Below, piece by piece: positions 49,929 to 59,306 of a stretch of DNA of 64,000 bases. Made by a program: the position numbers and the translations under genes. The DNA comes from Paractinoplanes ferrugineus (GTDB taxonomy: Bacteria; Actinomycetota; Actinomycetes; Mycobacteriales; Micromonosporaceae). Within the stretch, counting starts at the first letter, position 1; each line of letters starts with the position of its first letter. The notes under the pieces are model-generated. The model was not told the origin of the DNA. It was given only the letters and a program-made list of their open reading frames with translations, and did not search any database. Location of the stretch: the NCBI RefSeq assembly GCF_016862195.1, contig NZ_BOMM01000057.1:1-64000 (forward strand), given 5' to 3'.

Positions 49929-51080
49929 TCAGCCGCCGGACTCGTCGGTCTCGGCGCCCTCGGGGACGGTGTCGTCGTCCCGGCTGTCCAGCCAGCCGTA
50001 CGGCAGCGAGACCTTTCCCGGCGCGTTCACCCGGCCACGCGGCTGGCCCAGGGCCTCGGCCGGGAACGGTGTCGCCGGGTCGAGCATCGCCAGCAGGTCG
50101 TCCAGCTCGGCCAGGGACGAGATCATCGCCAGGCGCCGGCGCAGGTCCCCGCCGACCGGGAAACCCTTCAGGTACCAAGCGACGTGCTTGCGGAAGTCGG
50201 CACAGCCGTGCTTCTCGTCGCCCAGGGCGTCGACCAGCAACTCGGCGTGCCGGGACATGATCTTCGCGACCTCGCCCAGAGCGGGCAGGACCGGGCGGTA
50301 ACTCGCGCCCTGGGTGAACGCCGCCTCCAGGTCGGCGAACAGCCACGGACGGCCCAGGCAGCCACGGCCCACCACGACGCCGTCGACGCCGGTGTGGTCG
50401 ACCATGCGCAGGGCGTCCGAGCCCTCCCAGATGTCGCCGTTGCCGAGCACCGGCACGTCGAGGGCCTGCTTGAGGGTGGCGATCGCGTCCCAGTCGGCCG
50501 TGCCGGAATAACGCTGCTCGGCGGTGCGGGCGTGCAGGGCGACGGCGGCCACTCCCGCTTCCTGGGCGGCGAGGCCGGCTTCGACGTACGTCAGATGGTC
50601 GTCGTCGATGCCCTTGCGCATCTTGATGGTGAGCGGAATGCCGAACGGCCGCGCGGCCTCGACCGCCTGGGACACGATGCGGCTGAACAGACGCCGGCGC
50701 CACGGCAGCGCCGAACCGCCGCCGCGGCGGGTGACCTTGGGCACCGGGCAGCCGAAGTTGAGGTCCACGTGGTCGGCCAGGCCGTCCTCGCCGACCATCC
50801 GGACCGCGGCCGCCGTCACCTGCGGGTCGACGCCGTAGAGCTGCAGGCTGCGAAAGCCCTCGTCCTCGGCGAACGAGATCATCTTGAGCGTCTTGGGGAT
50901 CCGCTCGACAAGCGCCCGAGTCGTGATCATCTCGCAGACGTAGACCCCACCGCCCTGCTCACGGCAGAGCCGCCGGAACGCCACGTTGGTGATCCCGGCC
51001 ATCGGCGCCAGCACGACGGGCGGGTTCACGGTGTGGTTCCCGAGCGTCAGCGGCTTCGCGGTCTTGAGCGGCGCAGTCAC
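49929..51080 (-). CDS. dusB: tRNA-dihydrouridine synthase
   Basis: The 383-residue flavoenzyme starts at GTG 51080 (VTAPLKTAKPLTLGNHTVNP). Its FMN-barrel motifs are VVLAPMAGITNVAFRRLCRE, the catalytic Cys in DLNFGCPVPKVTRRGGGSAL, HARTAEQRYSGTADWDAI, and VGRGCLGRPWLFADL. It reduces specific uridines in tRNA D-loops. The C-terminal tail (DDDTVPEGAETDESGG) is acidic. The longer ORF upstream of 51080 is not Dus-like and is discarded. It is divergent from an XdhC-like gene. Confidence 0.95.
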   Translation of the reverse strand: MTAPLKTAKPLTLGNHTVNPPVVLAPMAGITNVAFRRLCREQGGGVYVCEMITTRALVERIPKTLKMISFAEDEGFRSLQLYGVDPQVTAAAVRMVGEDGLADHVDLNFGCPVPKVTRRGGGSALPWRRRLFSRIVSQAVEAARPFGIPLTIKMRKGIDDDHLTYVEAGLAAQEAGVAAVALHARTAEQRYSGTADWDAIATLKQALDVPVLGNGDIWEGSDALRMVDHTGVDGVVVGRGCLGRPWLFADLEAAFTQGASYRPVLPALGEVAKIMSRHAELLVDALGDEKHGCADFRKHVAWYLKGFPVGGDLRRRLAMISSLAELDDLLAMLDPATPFPAEALGQPRGRVNAPGKVSLPYGWLDSRDDDTVPEGAETDESGG

Positions 51081-51179
51081 ACTCCCGAGGATGCCATGCG
51101 ACCGGCAGCAGCCGGAAATTGCGCCGGCTCGGCTTCGCCTACCCGGCGCGGGTCCCGGGCGTCTGGCAAAGTCGGCCGC

Positions 51180-51662
51180 ATGGCAGACGTGGCGGGGCAC
51201 CGACGGCTTGTTGTCGTGTTCGAGTCGCCGGTTGCGGAGGCGATGCTCCGGCTTGCCGTCGAGCTCGGGTTCAAGGCCGTGCTCGTGGAGCCGGACGAGG
51301 TGCGCCTGCAAGGGACCCCGCGGCCGCACGGCGATCAGGTGGTGCACGATCTCGCGGCGGCCGACCTCGACGAGGGCACCGATGTCGTGCTCAGCGACCA
51401 CCACCGGGCCGAGATCGGGGTGGTGCTCAAGGAGGCGCTCGCGGCGCGGACCCGGTGGATCGGGATTCTCGGCAAGCCGGCCGTCGAGGGGCCGCACGTG
51501 GCGATGCTGCGGGAGCTCGGGGTGCCGGCGGCGGAGATCGGGCGGGTGCACCGCCCGATCGGCCTCAACATCGGCGCCCGGACCCCGGCCGAGATCGCCG
51601 TGGCGACCCTGGCCGGGCTGATAGCCGAACGTAACGGCCGACCGGGCGGGTTCGAATTCTGA
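51180..51662 (+). CDS. XdhC/CoxI C-terminal-domain protein
   Basis: The 160-residue protein starts at ATG 51180 and consists of only the Rossmann-like C-terminal domain of the XdhC/CoxI family: RLVVVFESPVAEAMLRLAVE, DVVLSDHHRAEIGVVLKEAL, WIGILGKPAVEGPH, then VHRPIGLNIGARTPAEIAVA and a closing LAGLIAERNGR. Full XdhC proteins have an extra N-terminal domain and insert molybdenum cofactor into xanthine dehydrogenase. No molybdoenzyme genes lie nearby, so its partner is unknown. It converges on glyS with 9 bp between the stops. Confidence 0.8.
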   Translation: MADVAGHRRLVVVFESPVAEAMLRLAVELGFKAVLVEPDEVRLQGTPRPHGDQVVHDLAAADLDEGTDVVLSDHHRAEIGVVLKEALAARTRWIGILGKPAVEGPHVAMLRELGVPAAEIGRVHRPIGLNIGARTPAEIAVATLAGLIAERNGRPGGFEF

Positions 51663-51671
51663 CCCGGGGAA

Positions 51672-53051
<1,380 letters not shown>

Positions 53052-53118
53052 GTTCCTCCTACGCCGGCTGGGTGTCGGCGGGGACATGGTGGGTTGGCTA
53101 TCAGGACAAACAGCGAGA

Positions 53119-53601
53119 TTACTCCCCGAGCCGGCACAGTTCTAACCCGCCCGTGCCGCCCGTGTCCTGCTTGAGGACGGCGTCGAGCTCGCCGGTGTCG
53201 CCACCGCTGTAGGTGACATCGACCGGCAGGGTCAGCGTCGTGAAGTCGAGGTCGCCGAACGTCCACCGGGTGATGGCCTGCTCACCGGTGACCCGGCTGC
53301 GGAACTCGGCGGGACTCTCGTCGTCCTGCGCGTCGTCGCACAACATCCCGTACGCCTCGTCGTAGCGCTTGTCGCGCAGGGCGCCGAGATAGTCGCCGAC
53401 CGAGGCCTCGGCGTGCTCCTGCAGGGAGCCGGTGGCGGAGATGCCGATGCCGACGAGCGCGGCGGTGCCGCCGCCGCAGACCAGCACGGCGACGGCGACG
53501 GCGATGCCGATGCCCCAGCCGATGCGTTTGCCCCGGCCCTCGACCGGCGGGGCCGGGAACGGGGGATAGACGCCGGGGCCCTGAGGCGGGGCGGGAATCA
53601 T
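53119..53601 (-). CDS. membrane-anchored DUF4878-like protein
   Basis: The 160-residue protein starts at ATG 53601 (MIPAPPQGPGVYPPFPAPPV), with a Pro-rich cytoplasmic N-terminus, one membrane helix (GWGIGIAVAVAVLVCGGGTA) and an extracellular domain beginning EASVGDYLGALRDKRYDEAY with two Cys (GMLCDDAQDDESP, LELCRLGE). The fold and composition resemble DUF4878/NTF2-like lumazine-type domains of actinobacterial envelope proteins. The C-terminal Cys pair may form a disulfide. Function unknown. Confidence 0.72.
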   Translation of the reverse strand: MIPAPPQGPGVYPPFPAPPVEGRGKRIGWGIGIAVAVAVLVCGGGTAALVGIGISATGSLQEHAEASVGDYLGALRDKRYDEAYGMLCDDAQDDESPAEFRSRVTGEQAITRWTFGDLDFTTLTLPVDVTYSGGDTGELDAVLKQDTGGTGGLELCRLGE

Positions 53602-53687
53602 GTGGCCCAGGTTAGTCGCCCCACCCGGATCCGTGGTCGGCGCCAGGGTGTGGTTCAGCGCCGGGGTGCGGTCAGCGCCGGGTGCGG

Positions 53688-54029
53688 TCAGCGCCAGGGT
53701 TCGGCGGCCCGGTCGCTGGCGGTCACGGTCACCTGGCCGCCGGGCTCGGCGGAGGCGAGGGTCTCGAAGGCGGACGGCACGTCGACCGACTCGGACAGCA
53801 GCGGGGTGGCGTGGACCTTGACGTCGAAGCCGCCCAGGGCGCGCCGGTAGGCTCCGACGGACTCCCACTCGGTGACGAGCGTCCAGTGGTCGGGGTCGTC
53901 GATCGCGCGGGTGAGCCGGCCGGAGAGATAGCCGGGGCGCTCGGCCAGCGCGGTGAGGGCGGCATGCGCCCGGAGCACGAAGCCGTCCTGCGTTTCCCCG
54001 GGGACGACGAAGCGGTTGAGCACGAGCAT
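53688..54029 (-). CDS. antibiotic biosynthesis monooxygenase (ABM)-fold protein
   Basis: The 113-residue protein starts at ATG 54029 (MLVLNRFVVPGETQDGFVLR). It is a ferredoxin-like ABM domain: LTALAERPGYLSGRLTRAID and WTLVTEWESVGAYRRALGGF are the conserved centre. Such dimeric alpha/beta proteins include heme-degrading and quinone monooxygenases, but no iron-ligand His is evident. It is divergent from a tiny membrane protein whose start is 35 bp away. Confidence 0.82.
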   Translation of the reverse strand: MLVLNRFVVPGETQDGFVLRAHAALTALAERPGYLSGRLTRAIDDPDHWTLVTEWESVGAYRRALGGFDVKVHATPLLSESVDVPSAFETLASAEPGGQVTVTASDRAAEPWR

Positions 54030-54063
54030 GAGACGAGCGTACGCAGGCCTGGGAGGCATCACG

Positions 54064-54318
54064 GTGGCGACGTCCGACTACGTTCTGCGCCGGCTGGCGC
54101 GGGTGAACCCGACGGTGGCCTTCATCCTGGCGCTGGCACTGATGCTGGGCGGCCTGTTCCTGCCCGGGATCATCGGTGCCGCGCTGCTGTTCCTGCTGGC
54201 CGCGGGCCTGGCGGCGCTGACCTTCACGACGTGGGCGGTGCAGAAGCCGGCGACGCGTACGGTCCGGGTCCTGATGCTTCTCCTGCTCCTCGCCGCGGTG
54301 GTCGCGAAGGCGATGTGA
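54064..54318 (+). CDS. small two- to three-helix membrane protein
   Basis: The 84-residue protein starts at GTG 54064 with SD GGGAGG. Hydrophobic helices: AFILALALMLGGLFLPGIIG, AALLFLLAAGLAALTFTTWA, VRVLMLLLLLAAVVAKAM at the C-terminus. It resembles DUF6703-type small membrane proteins of actinomycetes. The N-terminal ATSDYVLRRLARVNPT and the motif AVQKPATRTVRV are the only polar parts. No function. Confidence 0.72.
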   Translation: MATSDYVLRRLARVNPTVAFILALALMLGGLFLPGIIGAALLFLLAAGLAALTFTTWAVQKPATRTVRVLMLLLLLAAVVAKAM

Positions 54319-54321
54319 CGT

Positions 54322-54362
54322 CCCAGCCAGGTGAGGCCCCAGCCAGGTGACGTCCCAGCCAG
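54322..54362. repeat. short direct repeats after a small membrane-protein gene
   Basis: The unit CCCAGCCAGGTGA and close variants occurs three times in about 45 bp, between the stop at 54318 and the Zur box. Confidence 0.7.
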
Positions 54363-54391
54363 GCGGAACCGGGCGGAGAACACATGCGCTT

Positions 54392-54412
54392 TTGACAATC
54401 ATTATCATTGTC
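54392..54412 (+). promoter_or_regulatory. Zur box upstream of znuA
   Basis: GACAATCATTATCATTGTC is an A/T-rich imperfect palindrome (arms GACAAT and ATTGTC) that fits the actinobacterial Zur/FUR box class (TGAAAATGATTTTCA-like), unusual for this G+C-rich region. It lies 17 bp before the znuA start and would repress the operon when zinc is plentiful. Confidence 0.78.
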
Positions 54413-54428
54413 GGCGAGAGTGGGTGCT

Positions 54429-55325
54429 ATGCCCCGTGCCCTGCTCGCCGCCGTTCTGGTGCTCGCCGTGGCGGCCGGCTGCGGCGCTCGCGCCTCGGCC
54501 GGTGGCTTCACCGCCGGCCGGCTGAACGTGGTGACCGCCTTCTACCCGCTGCAGTTCCTCAGCGAACGCATCGGCGGCGGCACGGTGCGCGTTCTCAACC
54601 TCACCAAGCCGGGCGCCGAACCGCATGACGTGGAGCTCAACCCGCGCCAGGTCGCCGACGTCGCCGACGCCGGCCTCGCGGTCTACCTGAGCGGCTTCCA
54701 ACCGGCCGTCGACACCGCCGTCGAGCAGGAGGCGAAAGGCCACTCGTTCGACGTGGCCTCGGCGGTCGACCTGCTGCCCTACACGCAGGATTCGGAAGAG
54801 GACGGCGACAAGGACCCGCACGTCTGGCTCGACCCGGTCCGCTTCGCCACGATCGCCGGCCAGCTCGGCGACCGGCTGGCGGCGGCCGACCCGGCGAACG
54901 CCGCGAGCTACCGGAGCCGGGCCAGGCAACTTCAGGACCAACTACGAGACCTCGACCGGACGTACGCGCGGAGCCTGGCCACCTGCCGCCGCCACGAGCT
55001 CGTCACCAGTCACAGCGCGTTCAACTACCTGGCCACCAGGTACGGCCTGACCCAGGTCGGCATCACCGGCATCTCGCCCGAGGCCGAGCCCGCCCCGCGC
55101 CGCCTGGCCGAGGTGGCCCGCACGGCCCGCGCCACCGGCACCACCACGATCTTCTTCGAGACCCTGGTCAGCCCGAAGGTCGCCGAGACCATCGCCCGCG
55201 AGGTCGGCGCCCGCACCGCGGTCCTCGACCCGCTCGAGGGGCTGACCGACCCGGCGGCCGACTACTTCAGCGTCATGCGGGCCAACTTGGCCGCCCTGAC
55301 CACGGCATTGGGGTGCACCGCATGA
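54429..55325 (+). CDS. znuA: zinc ABC transporter substrate-binding lipoprotein
   Basis: The 298-residue protein starts at ATG 54429; an alternative in-frame start at 54408 would lie within the Zur box. A lipoprotein signal ends at LAVAAGC. The cluster A-I fold has metal ligands His in KPGAEPHDVELNPRQ, His in DPHVWLDPVRF, His in VTSHSAFNYLATRYG and the final acidic ligand in VLDPLEGLTD. A short acidic loop, TQDSEEDGDKD, may be the reduced His/Asp-rich chaperone loop. It captures zinc outside the membrane for ZnuBC. Confidence 0.93.
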   Translation: MPRALLAAVLVLAVAAGCGARASAGGFTAGRLNVVTAFYPLQFLSERIGGGTVRVLNLTKPGAEPHDVELNPRQVADVADAGLAVYLSGFQPAVDTAVEQEAKGHSFDVASAVDLLPYTQDSEEDGDKDPHVWLDPVRFATIAGQLGDRLAAADPANAASYRSRARQLQDQLRDLDRTYARSLATCRRHELVTSHSAFNYLATRYGLTQVGITGISPEAEPAPRRLAEVARTARATGTTTIFFETLVSPKVAETIAREVGARTAVLDPLEGLTDPAADYFSVMRANLAALTTALGCTA

Positions 55326-56104
55326 CAGTCGTCGACGTACGCCGGCTCGCCGTCGGCTACGACGGCCGGGAGATCCTGCACGACGTCTCCATGTCCGTCC
55401 GCGCCGGTGAGGTCGTCGCCGTCCTGGGCGCCAACGGCTCCGGCAAATCCACCCTGATCCGGGCGATCCTCGGGCTGGTCCCGCCGATGCGCGGCGGCAT
55501 CGACCTGTTCGGCGTCCCGCAGCGCAGGTTCCGGGAGTGGGCGCGGGTCGGTTACGTCCCGCAGCGGCTCGGCGCGGGCAGCGGGGTGCCGGCCACGGTC
55601 GGTGAGGTGGTGGCCTCCGGCCGGCTCGCCCGGCGGGGCATGTTCCGCCCGGCCGGTGCCGCCGACAAGGCCGCGGTGCGGTCCGCCCTGCAGGACGTCG
55701 GCCTGCTCGACCGCATCGGCGACCCGGTGTCGACCCTCTCCGGCGGACAGCAGCAGCGCACCCTGATCGCGCGCGCCCTGACCGGCCGGCCCGACCTGCT
55801 GGTGCTCGACGAGCCGACGGCCGGGGTCGACGCGGCCAGCCAGGAGGCGTTCGCGGCGGCGCTGGGCCGGTTCGCGACCGACGGCGGCACGATCGTGCTG
55901 GTGCTGCACGAGCTGGGCCCGCTGCGCCCGCTGATCGGCCGCACCGTGGTGGTGCACGAGGGGGCGATCGCCCACGAGGGCGCGCCACCGGAACCGGCCG
56001 GCCACCACGCCGACCCCGGCCACGACCACGTGCACCCGCACGCCGACCTGGCGAAGGCCGGCATCTGCGAGTGGGCGCCGGCCGACCGGACGGCGGCCCC
56101 CTGA
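55322..56104 (+). CDS. znuC: zinc ABC transporter ATP-binding protein
   Basis: The 260-residue ATPase starts at ATG 55322, overlapping the znuA stop as ATGA. Walker A GANGSGKST, signature LSGGQQQRTLIARAL, Walker B LLVLDEPTAGVD and the H-loop LVLHELG are complete. A His-rich C-terminus (HHADPGHDHVHPHADL) may sense or buffer zinc. It energises uptake. Middle gene of znuACB. Confidence 0.94.
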   Translation: MTVVDVRRLAVGYDGREILHDVSMSVRAGEVVAVLGANGSGKSTLIRAILGLVPPMRGGIDLFGVPQRRFREWARVGYVPQRLGAGSGVPATVGEVVASGRLARRGMFRPAGAADKAAVRSALQDVGLLDRIGDPVSTLSGGQQQRTLIARALTGRPDLLVLDEPTAGVDAASQEAFAAALGRFATDGGTIVLVLHELGPLRPLIGRTVVVHEGAIAHEGAPPEPAGHHADPGHDHVHPHADLAKAGICEWAPADRTAAP

Positions 56105-56105
56105 C

Positions 56106-56972
56106 GTGGACCTTTTCCAGTACGACTTCATGCTCCGGGCGCTGACCGGCGCGCTGGTGATCGGCCTGGCCGCCCCGGCCCTCGGCATCTACCTGGTGCA
56201 GCGGCGGCTGTCGCTGATCGGCGACGGCATCGGCCACGTGGCGCTGACCGGGGTCGGGGTGGGACTGCTGCTGCACCACTCCCCGGTGATCAGCGCGGTG
56301 CTCGTGTCGGCGGCCGGCGCGGTCGGCATCGAGCTGATCCGCCAGCGCGGCCGCACCTCCGGCGACCTGGCCCTGGCGTTGCTGTTCTACGGCGGCATCG
56401 CGGGCGGCGTGGTGCTCGTCGGGCTCTCCGACGACAGCAGCAACGCCAACCTGATGCAATACCTGTTCGGCTCGCTGATCACCACGTCACCGCAGGACGT
56501 GGTGGTGATCGTGGTGCTCGGCGTCGCGGTGCTGCTCGCCATGACGATCTTCCGGCCGGCGCTGTTCGCGGTCTGCAACGACGAGGAGTACGCCAAGGTC
56601 AGTGGCCTTCCGGTGCGTACCCTCAATCTCCTGATGGCGGTGACGACCGCGGTGACCGTGACCATCGCCATGCGGACCGTAGGTCTGCTGCTCGTCTCCG
56701 CGCTGATGGTGGTCCCGGTCGCCGCCGCCCAGCAGGTCACCCGCGGTTTCGTCAAGACGATGGTGCTGGCGATGGTGATCGGGCTGGCCGCCGCCGGCGC
56801 CGGGGTCGCCGTCTCCGCCGAGATCAACACCGCCCCCGGCGCCACCACGGTGATCCTCGCCCTGGTCGCCTTCGTGGCCATCGCCCTGGGCAGCGGTGCC
56901 GCCCGAGTCCTGCGCCGCCGCGCCCATCAGCCCCGAGAGGTGGAGCCGCCAGATGTCGTCCTCCAGAGTTGA
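56106..56972 (+). CDS. znuB: zinc ABC transporter permease
   Basis: The 288-residue polytopic membrane protein (GTG start 56106, 1 bp after znuC) has about eight helices and ABC-3 family signatures: RRLSLIGDGIGHVALTGVGV, YGGIAGGVVLVGLSD, and NLLMAVTTAVTVTIAMRTVG followed by LLLVSALMVVPVAAAQQ. It forms the zinc channel with ZnuC. The start of the arsR gene follows 54 bp later, so the four or five genes may be one transcript. Confidence 0.94.
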   Translation: MDLFQYDFMLRALTGALVIGLAAPALGIYLVQRRLSLIGDGIGHVALTGVGVGLLLHHSPVISAVLVSAAGAVGIELIRQRGRTSGDLALALLFYGGIAGGVVLVGLSDDSSNANLMQYLFGSLITTSPQDVVVIVVLGVAVLLAMTIFRPALFAVCNDEEYAKVSGLPVRTLNLLMAVTTAVTVTIAMRTVGLLLVSALMVVPVAAAQQVTRGFVKTMVLAMVIGLAAAGAGVAVSAEINTAPGATTVILALVAFVAIALGSGAARVLRRRAHQPREVEPPDVVLQS

Positions 56973-57026
56973 GTCGTCCGCCGGAGTTGGCCGGGCGGGC
57001 GGGACCCGGCCGGCGCGGGCACCGCG

Positions 57027-57329
57027 ATGACCACGACAACCGGTTACGAGGCGTACGAATCGGCCGGGGAACTCCTGCGCGCCCTGTCCGCGCCGATCCG
57101 GGTCGCGATCGTCGCCGAGCTCGGGGTGGGGGAACGCTGCGTGCACGAGTTGGTGGAGAAGCTGGGCGCGCCCCAGCCGCTGGTGTCGCAGCACCTGCGC
57201 GTGCTGCGCGGAGCCGGCGTGGTGCGGGGTGCCCGCCGTGGCCGGGAGATCGCATACTCGCTGGTGGACGATCACGTCGCGCACATCGTCGCCGACGCCG
57301 TCAGTCACGCGAGGGAGGTCCGATCGTGA
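57027..57329 (+). CDS. ArsR/SmtB-family transcriptional regulator
   Basis: The 100-residue winged-helix protein has LLRALSAPIRVAIVAELGVG, the recognition helix region PQPLVSQHLRVLRGAGVVRG and the wing ARRGREIAYSLVD. A Cys in GERCVHELVE and the His pair DDHVAHIV are at positions where related metal sensors bind metal (alpha3N and alpha5). Its stop overlaps the zur start as GTGA. It probably senses zinc or a similar metal and works with Zur. Confidence 0.88.
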   Translation: MTTTTGYEAYESAGELLRALSAPIRVAIVAELGVGERCVHELVEKLGAPQPLVSQHLRVLRGAGVVRGARRGREIAYSLVDDHVAHIVADAVSHAREVRS

Positions 57330-57730
57330 ACGCCGAGTCGCCGGCGCAGCGAACCACCAAACAGCGCAGCGCGGTGAGCGCCGTGCTCAACGAGACCGAG
57401 GGCTTCAACAGCGCCCAGGATCTGCACGCCATCCTGCGCGAACGGGGCGAGAGCGTCGGCCTGACCACGGTCTACCGCACCTTGCAGGGCCTGGCCGACG
57501 CCGGCGAGATCGACGTGATGCGGCCGCCGGACGGCGACTACCTCTACCGCCGGTGCAGCCAGGGCCACCACCATCACCTGGTCTGCCGCTCGTGCGGACG
57601 GGCCGTCGAGGTGGAGGGCCCGGCCGTGGAGTCCTGGGCCGAGAAGGTCGCCGCCAAGCACGGTTTCAAGGACGTCTCGCACACCGTGGAGATCTTCGGC
57701 ACCTGCCCGGAGTGCGCGGCCAAGCATTAG
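57326..57730 (+). CDS. zur: Fur-family zinc uptake regulator
   Basis: The 134-residue protein starts at GTG 57326, overlapping arsR. The DNA-binding domain is FNSAQDLHAILRERGESVGL followed by TTVYRTLQGLADAGEIDVM. Metal site residues are visible: HHHHLVCRSCGRAVEVEGPA with the first CxxC, and GTCPECAAKH with the second, forming the structural zinc site. The His cluster QGHHHH is the regulatory site type. It represses znuACB through the palindrome at 54392-54412. Confidence 0.94.
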   Translation: MNAESPAQRTTKQRSAVSAVLNETEGFNSAQDLHAILRERGESVGLTTVYRTLQGLADAGEIDVMRPPDGDYLYRRCSQGHHHHLVCRSCGRAVEVEGPAVESWAEKVAAKHGFKDVSHTVEIFGTCPECAAKH

Positions 57731-57757
57731 CGAGATCCACGTGGGACGCTGTGCGCC

Positions 57758-58372
57758 ATGAGGCTCTATGCCGAGCGGATCCCCACCGCCATCCGCCAGC
57801 TGCTCACCGACATCATCGTCGTCCTCTGGATCTACCTGTGGATCCGGGCCGGCCTCTGGGTGCACCAGATGGTCGAGAAACTCGCCGTGCCCGGCCAGAA
57901 ACTGCAGAGCGCGGGCGGCGGCATCGCCGAGAATCTCGCGGACGCGGGCGGCAAGGTCGGCCGGCTCCCGCTGGTCGGCGACCAGCTGGTCAAGCCGTTC
58001 AACGGGGCCGCCGACGCGGCCCGCTCGCTGGCCGAGGCGGGCGCGCAGCAACAGGAGATCGTCGATCAGCTGGCGCTGATCATGACGATCCTCGCCCTGT
58101 CGGTGCCGCTCGCGCTCGTCCTCTTCCTCTGGCTTCCGCTGCGGTTGCGGTGGATGCGCCGGGCCGGGGTGGCTTCCGCCGTACGGGGTCAGCCCGCCGG
58201 CCGTGACCTGCTGGCCCTTCGCGCGCTCGCCAGTCAGCCGCTGAACGAGCTCGCGAAGCTGGGTCCCGACATCGCGCAGAGCTGGCGCAACGGCGACGCC
58301 GAGGCGGTCGACGCGCTCGCCGCCCTGGAACTGCGCAAGCTGGGCCTCACGGCGTCCGCCCGCCGCCGCTGA
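57758..58372 (+). CDS. two-helix membrane protein of unknown function
   Basis: The 204-residue protein (MRLYAERIPTAIRQLLTDII) has one N-terminal membrane helix (TDIIVVLWIYLWIRAGLWVH), a middle region with amphipathic helices (GGIAENLADAGGKVGRLPLV), a second helix (LIMTILALSVPLALVLFLWL) and a C-terminal cytoplasmic helix-rich domain. It resembles conserved actinobacterial membrane proteins without a name. The 3' end overlaps the convergent hydrolase gene by 26 bp. Confidence 0.75.
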   Translation: MRLYAERIPTAIRQLLTDIIVVLWIYLWIRAGLWVHQMVEKLAVPGQKLQSAGGGIAENLADAGGKVGRLPLVGDQLVKPFNGAADAARSLAEAGAQQQEIVDQLALIMTILALSVPLALVLFLWLPLRLRWMRRAGVASAVRGQPAGRDLLALRALASQPLNELAKLGPDIAQSWRNGDAEAVDALAALELRKLGLTASARRR

Positions 58373-59306
58373 TCCCGCCGCTGCCCGCGCTGCCGCTGCC
58401 CTCGTCGCTGTCGCTGCCCTCGTCGCTGTCGGTGCCCTCGCCGCTGCCGCTGCCCTCGCCGCTGCCGCTGCCCTCGCCGCTGCGCGTGCCGCCGCCGGCG
58501 ATTCGGGCCAGGGCGGCGTCGGCGAGGGCCGTGGGGGCCTGCTCGGGCACCCAGTGACTCACCCCACGCAGCACCACGAGCTGGTAATCGGCCTCCACCC
58601 AGTCCCGGGTGCGCAGGGCGGCGGTGCGGGCGACGACACCGTCGCGGTCACTCCAGACGTACGTCGTCGGCACCGTGATCACGCCGACGCCGCCGAGGTC
58701 GCTGCCGTCGAGCCCGCGGTACCAGTTGAGGCCGCCGGTCAGGCGTCCCGGCTCGCGCATCGCGTCCACGTAGAGCGCGGCGCGGTCACCGATCGGGCTC
58801 AGCATCGCCTTGAGCACGGCCGCGCCCCCACCCAGCAGGACCCGCTCGGCGACCGCACTGCGGAACAGGGCGAAATAGGCGAACCGCGCCCGCTGCGTCG
58901 GGCGAACCCGCATGGCCAGGCGCAACGCCCGCGGATGCGGGACGGAGACCGCGGTGAGCGTGCTCACCCGGTCGGCGTGCCGGGCGGCCAGCAGCCAACC
59001 CACCTGCGCGCCCCAGTCGTGACCGATGACGTGCGCCTTCTCGATGCCGAGCGCGTCGAGGACGGCGATCGCGTCGGCCGCCGGCTCGGTGATCCGGTAG
59101 GCGCCGGGGTGCTGCGGACGTGCGCCGGGGCTGTATCCACGCTGGTCGAGGGCGTACGTGCGGAGGCCCGCCGCGTGCAGGCGGGGCAGGATGAGATCGA
59201 ACTCGCGGTGGTCCTGCGGGAAGCCGTGCAGCAGGAGGACCGGCTGACCGTCGGCCGGACCACCCTCGTACACGTCGAAGGTCAACCCGCGCGCCTTGAT
59301 CTCCAT
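58347..59306 (-). CDS. alpha/beta hydrolase (epoxide hydrolase-like) with acidic repeat tail
   Basis: The 319-residue protein starts at ATG 59306 (MEIKARGLTFDVYEGGPADG). HGFPQDHREF is the oxyanion loop, the nucleophile is Asp in VIGHDWGAQVGW (Asp rather than Ser, as in epoxide hydrolases and dehalogenases), and the catalytic His is in LRGVSHWVPEQAP. The last 50 residues are Gly/Ser/Glu/Asp repeats (SGEGSGSGEGSGSGEGTDSD), unusual for the family. The tail is encoded where the gene overlaps the opposite-strand membrane gene. Confidence 0.88.
   Translation of the reverse strand: MEIKARGLTFDVYEGGPADGQPVLLLHGFPQDHREFDLILPRLHAAGLRTYALDQRGYSPGARPQHPGAYRITEPAADAIAVLDALGIEKAHVIGHDWGAQVGWLLAARHADRVSTLTAVSVPHPRALRLAMRVRPTQRARFAYFALFRSAVAERVLLGGGAAVLKAMLSPIGDRAALYVDAMREPGRLTGGLNWYRGLDGSDLGGVGVITVPTTYVWSDRDGVVARTAALRTRDWVEADYQLVVLRGVSHWVPEQAPTALADAALARIAGGGTRSGEGSGSGEGSGSGEGTDSDEGSDSDEGSGSAGSGGISGGGRTP
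58377..58490. repeat. trinucleotide-like repeats encoding the hydrolase tail
   Basis: Repeats of CTGCCSCTGCCCTCG and TCGTCGCTGTCG produce the acidic GSGEG/DSDEG tail of the hydrolase. Copy number is probably unstable. Confidence 0.75.
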
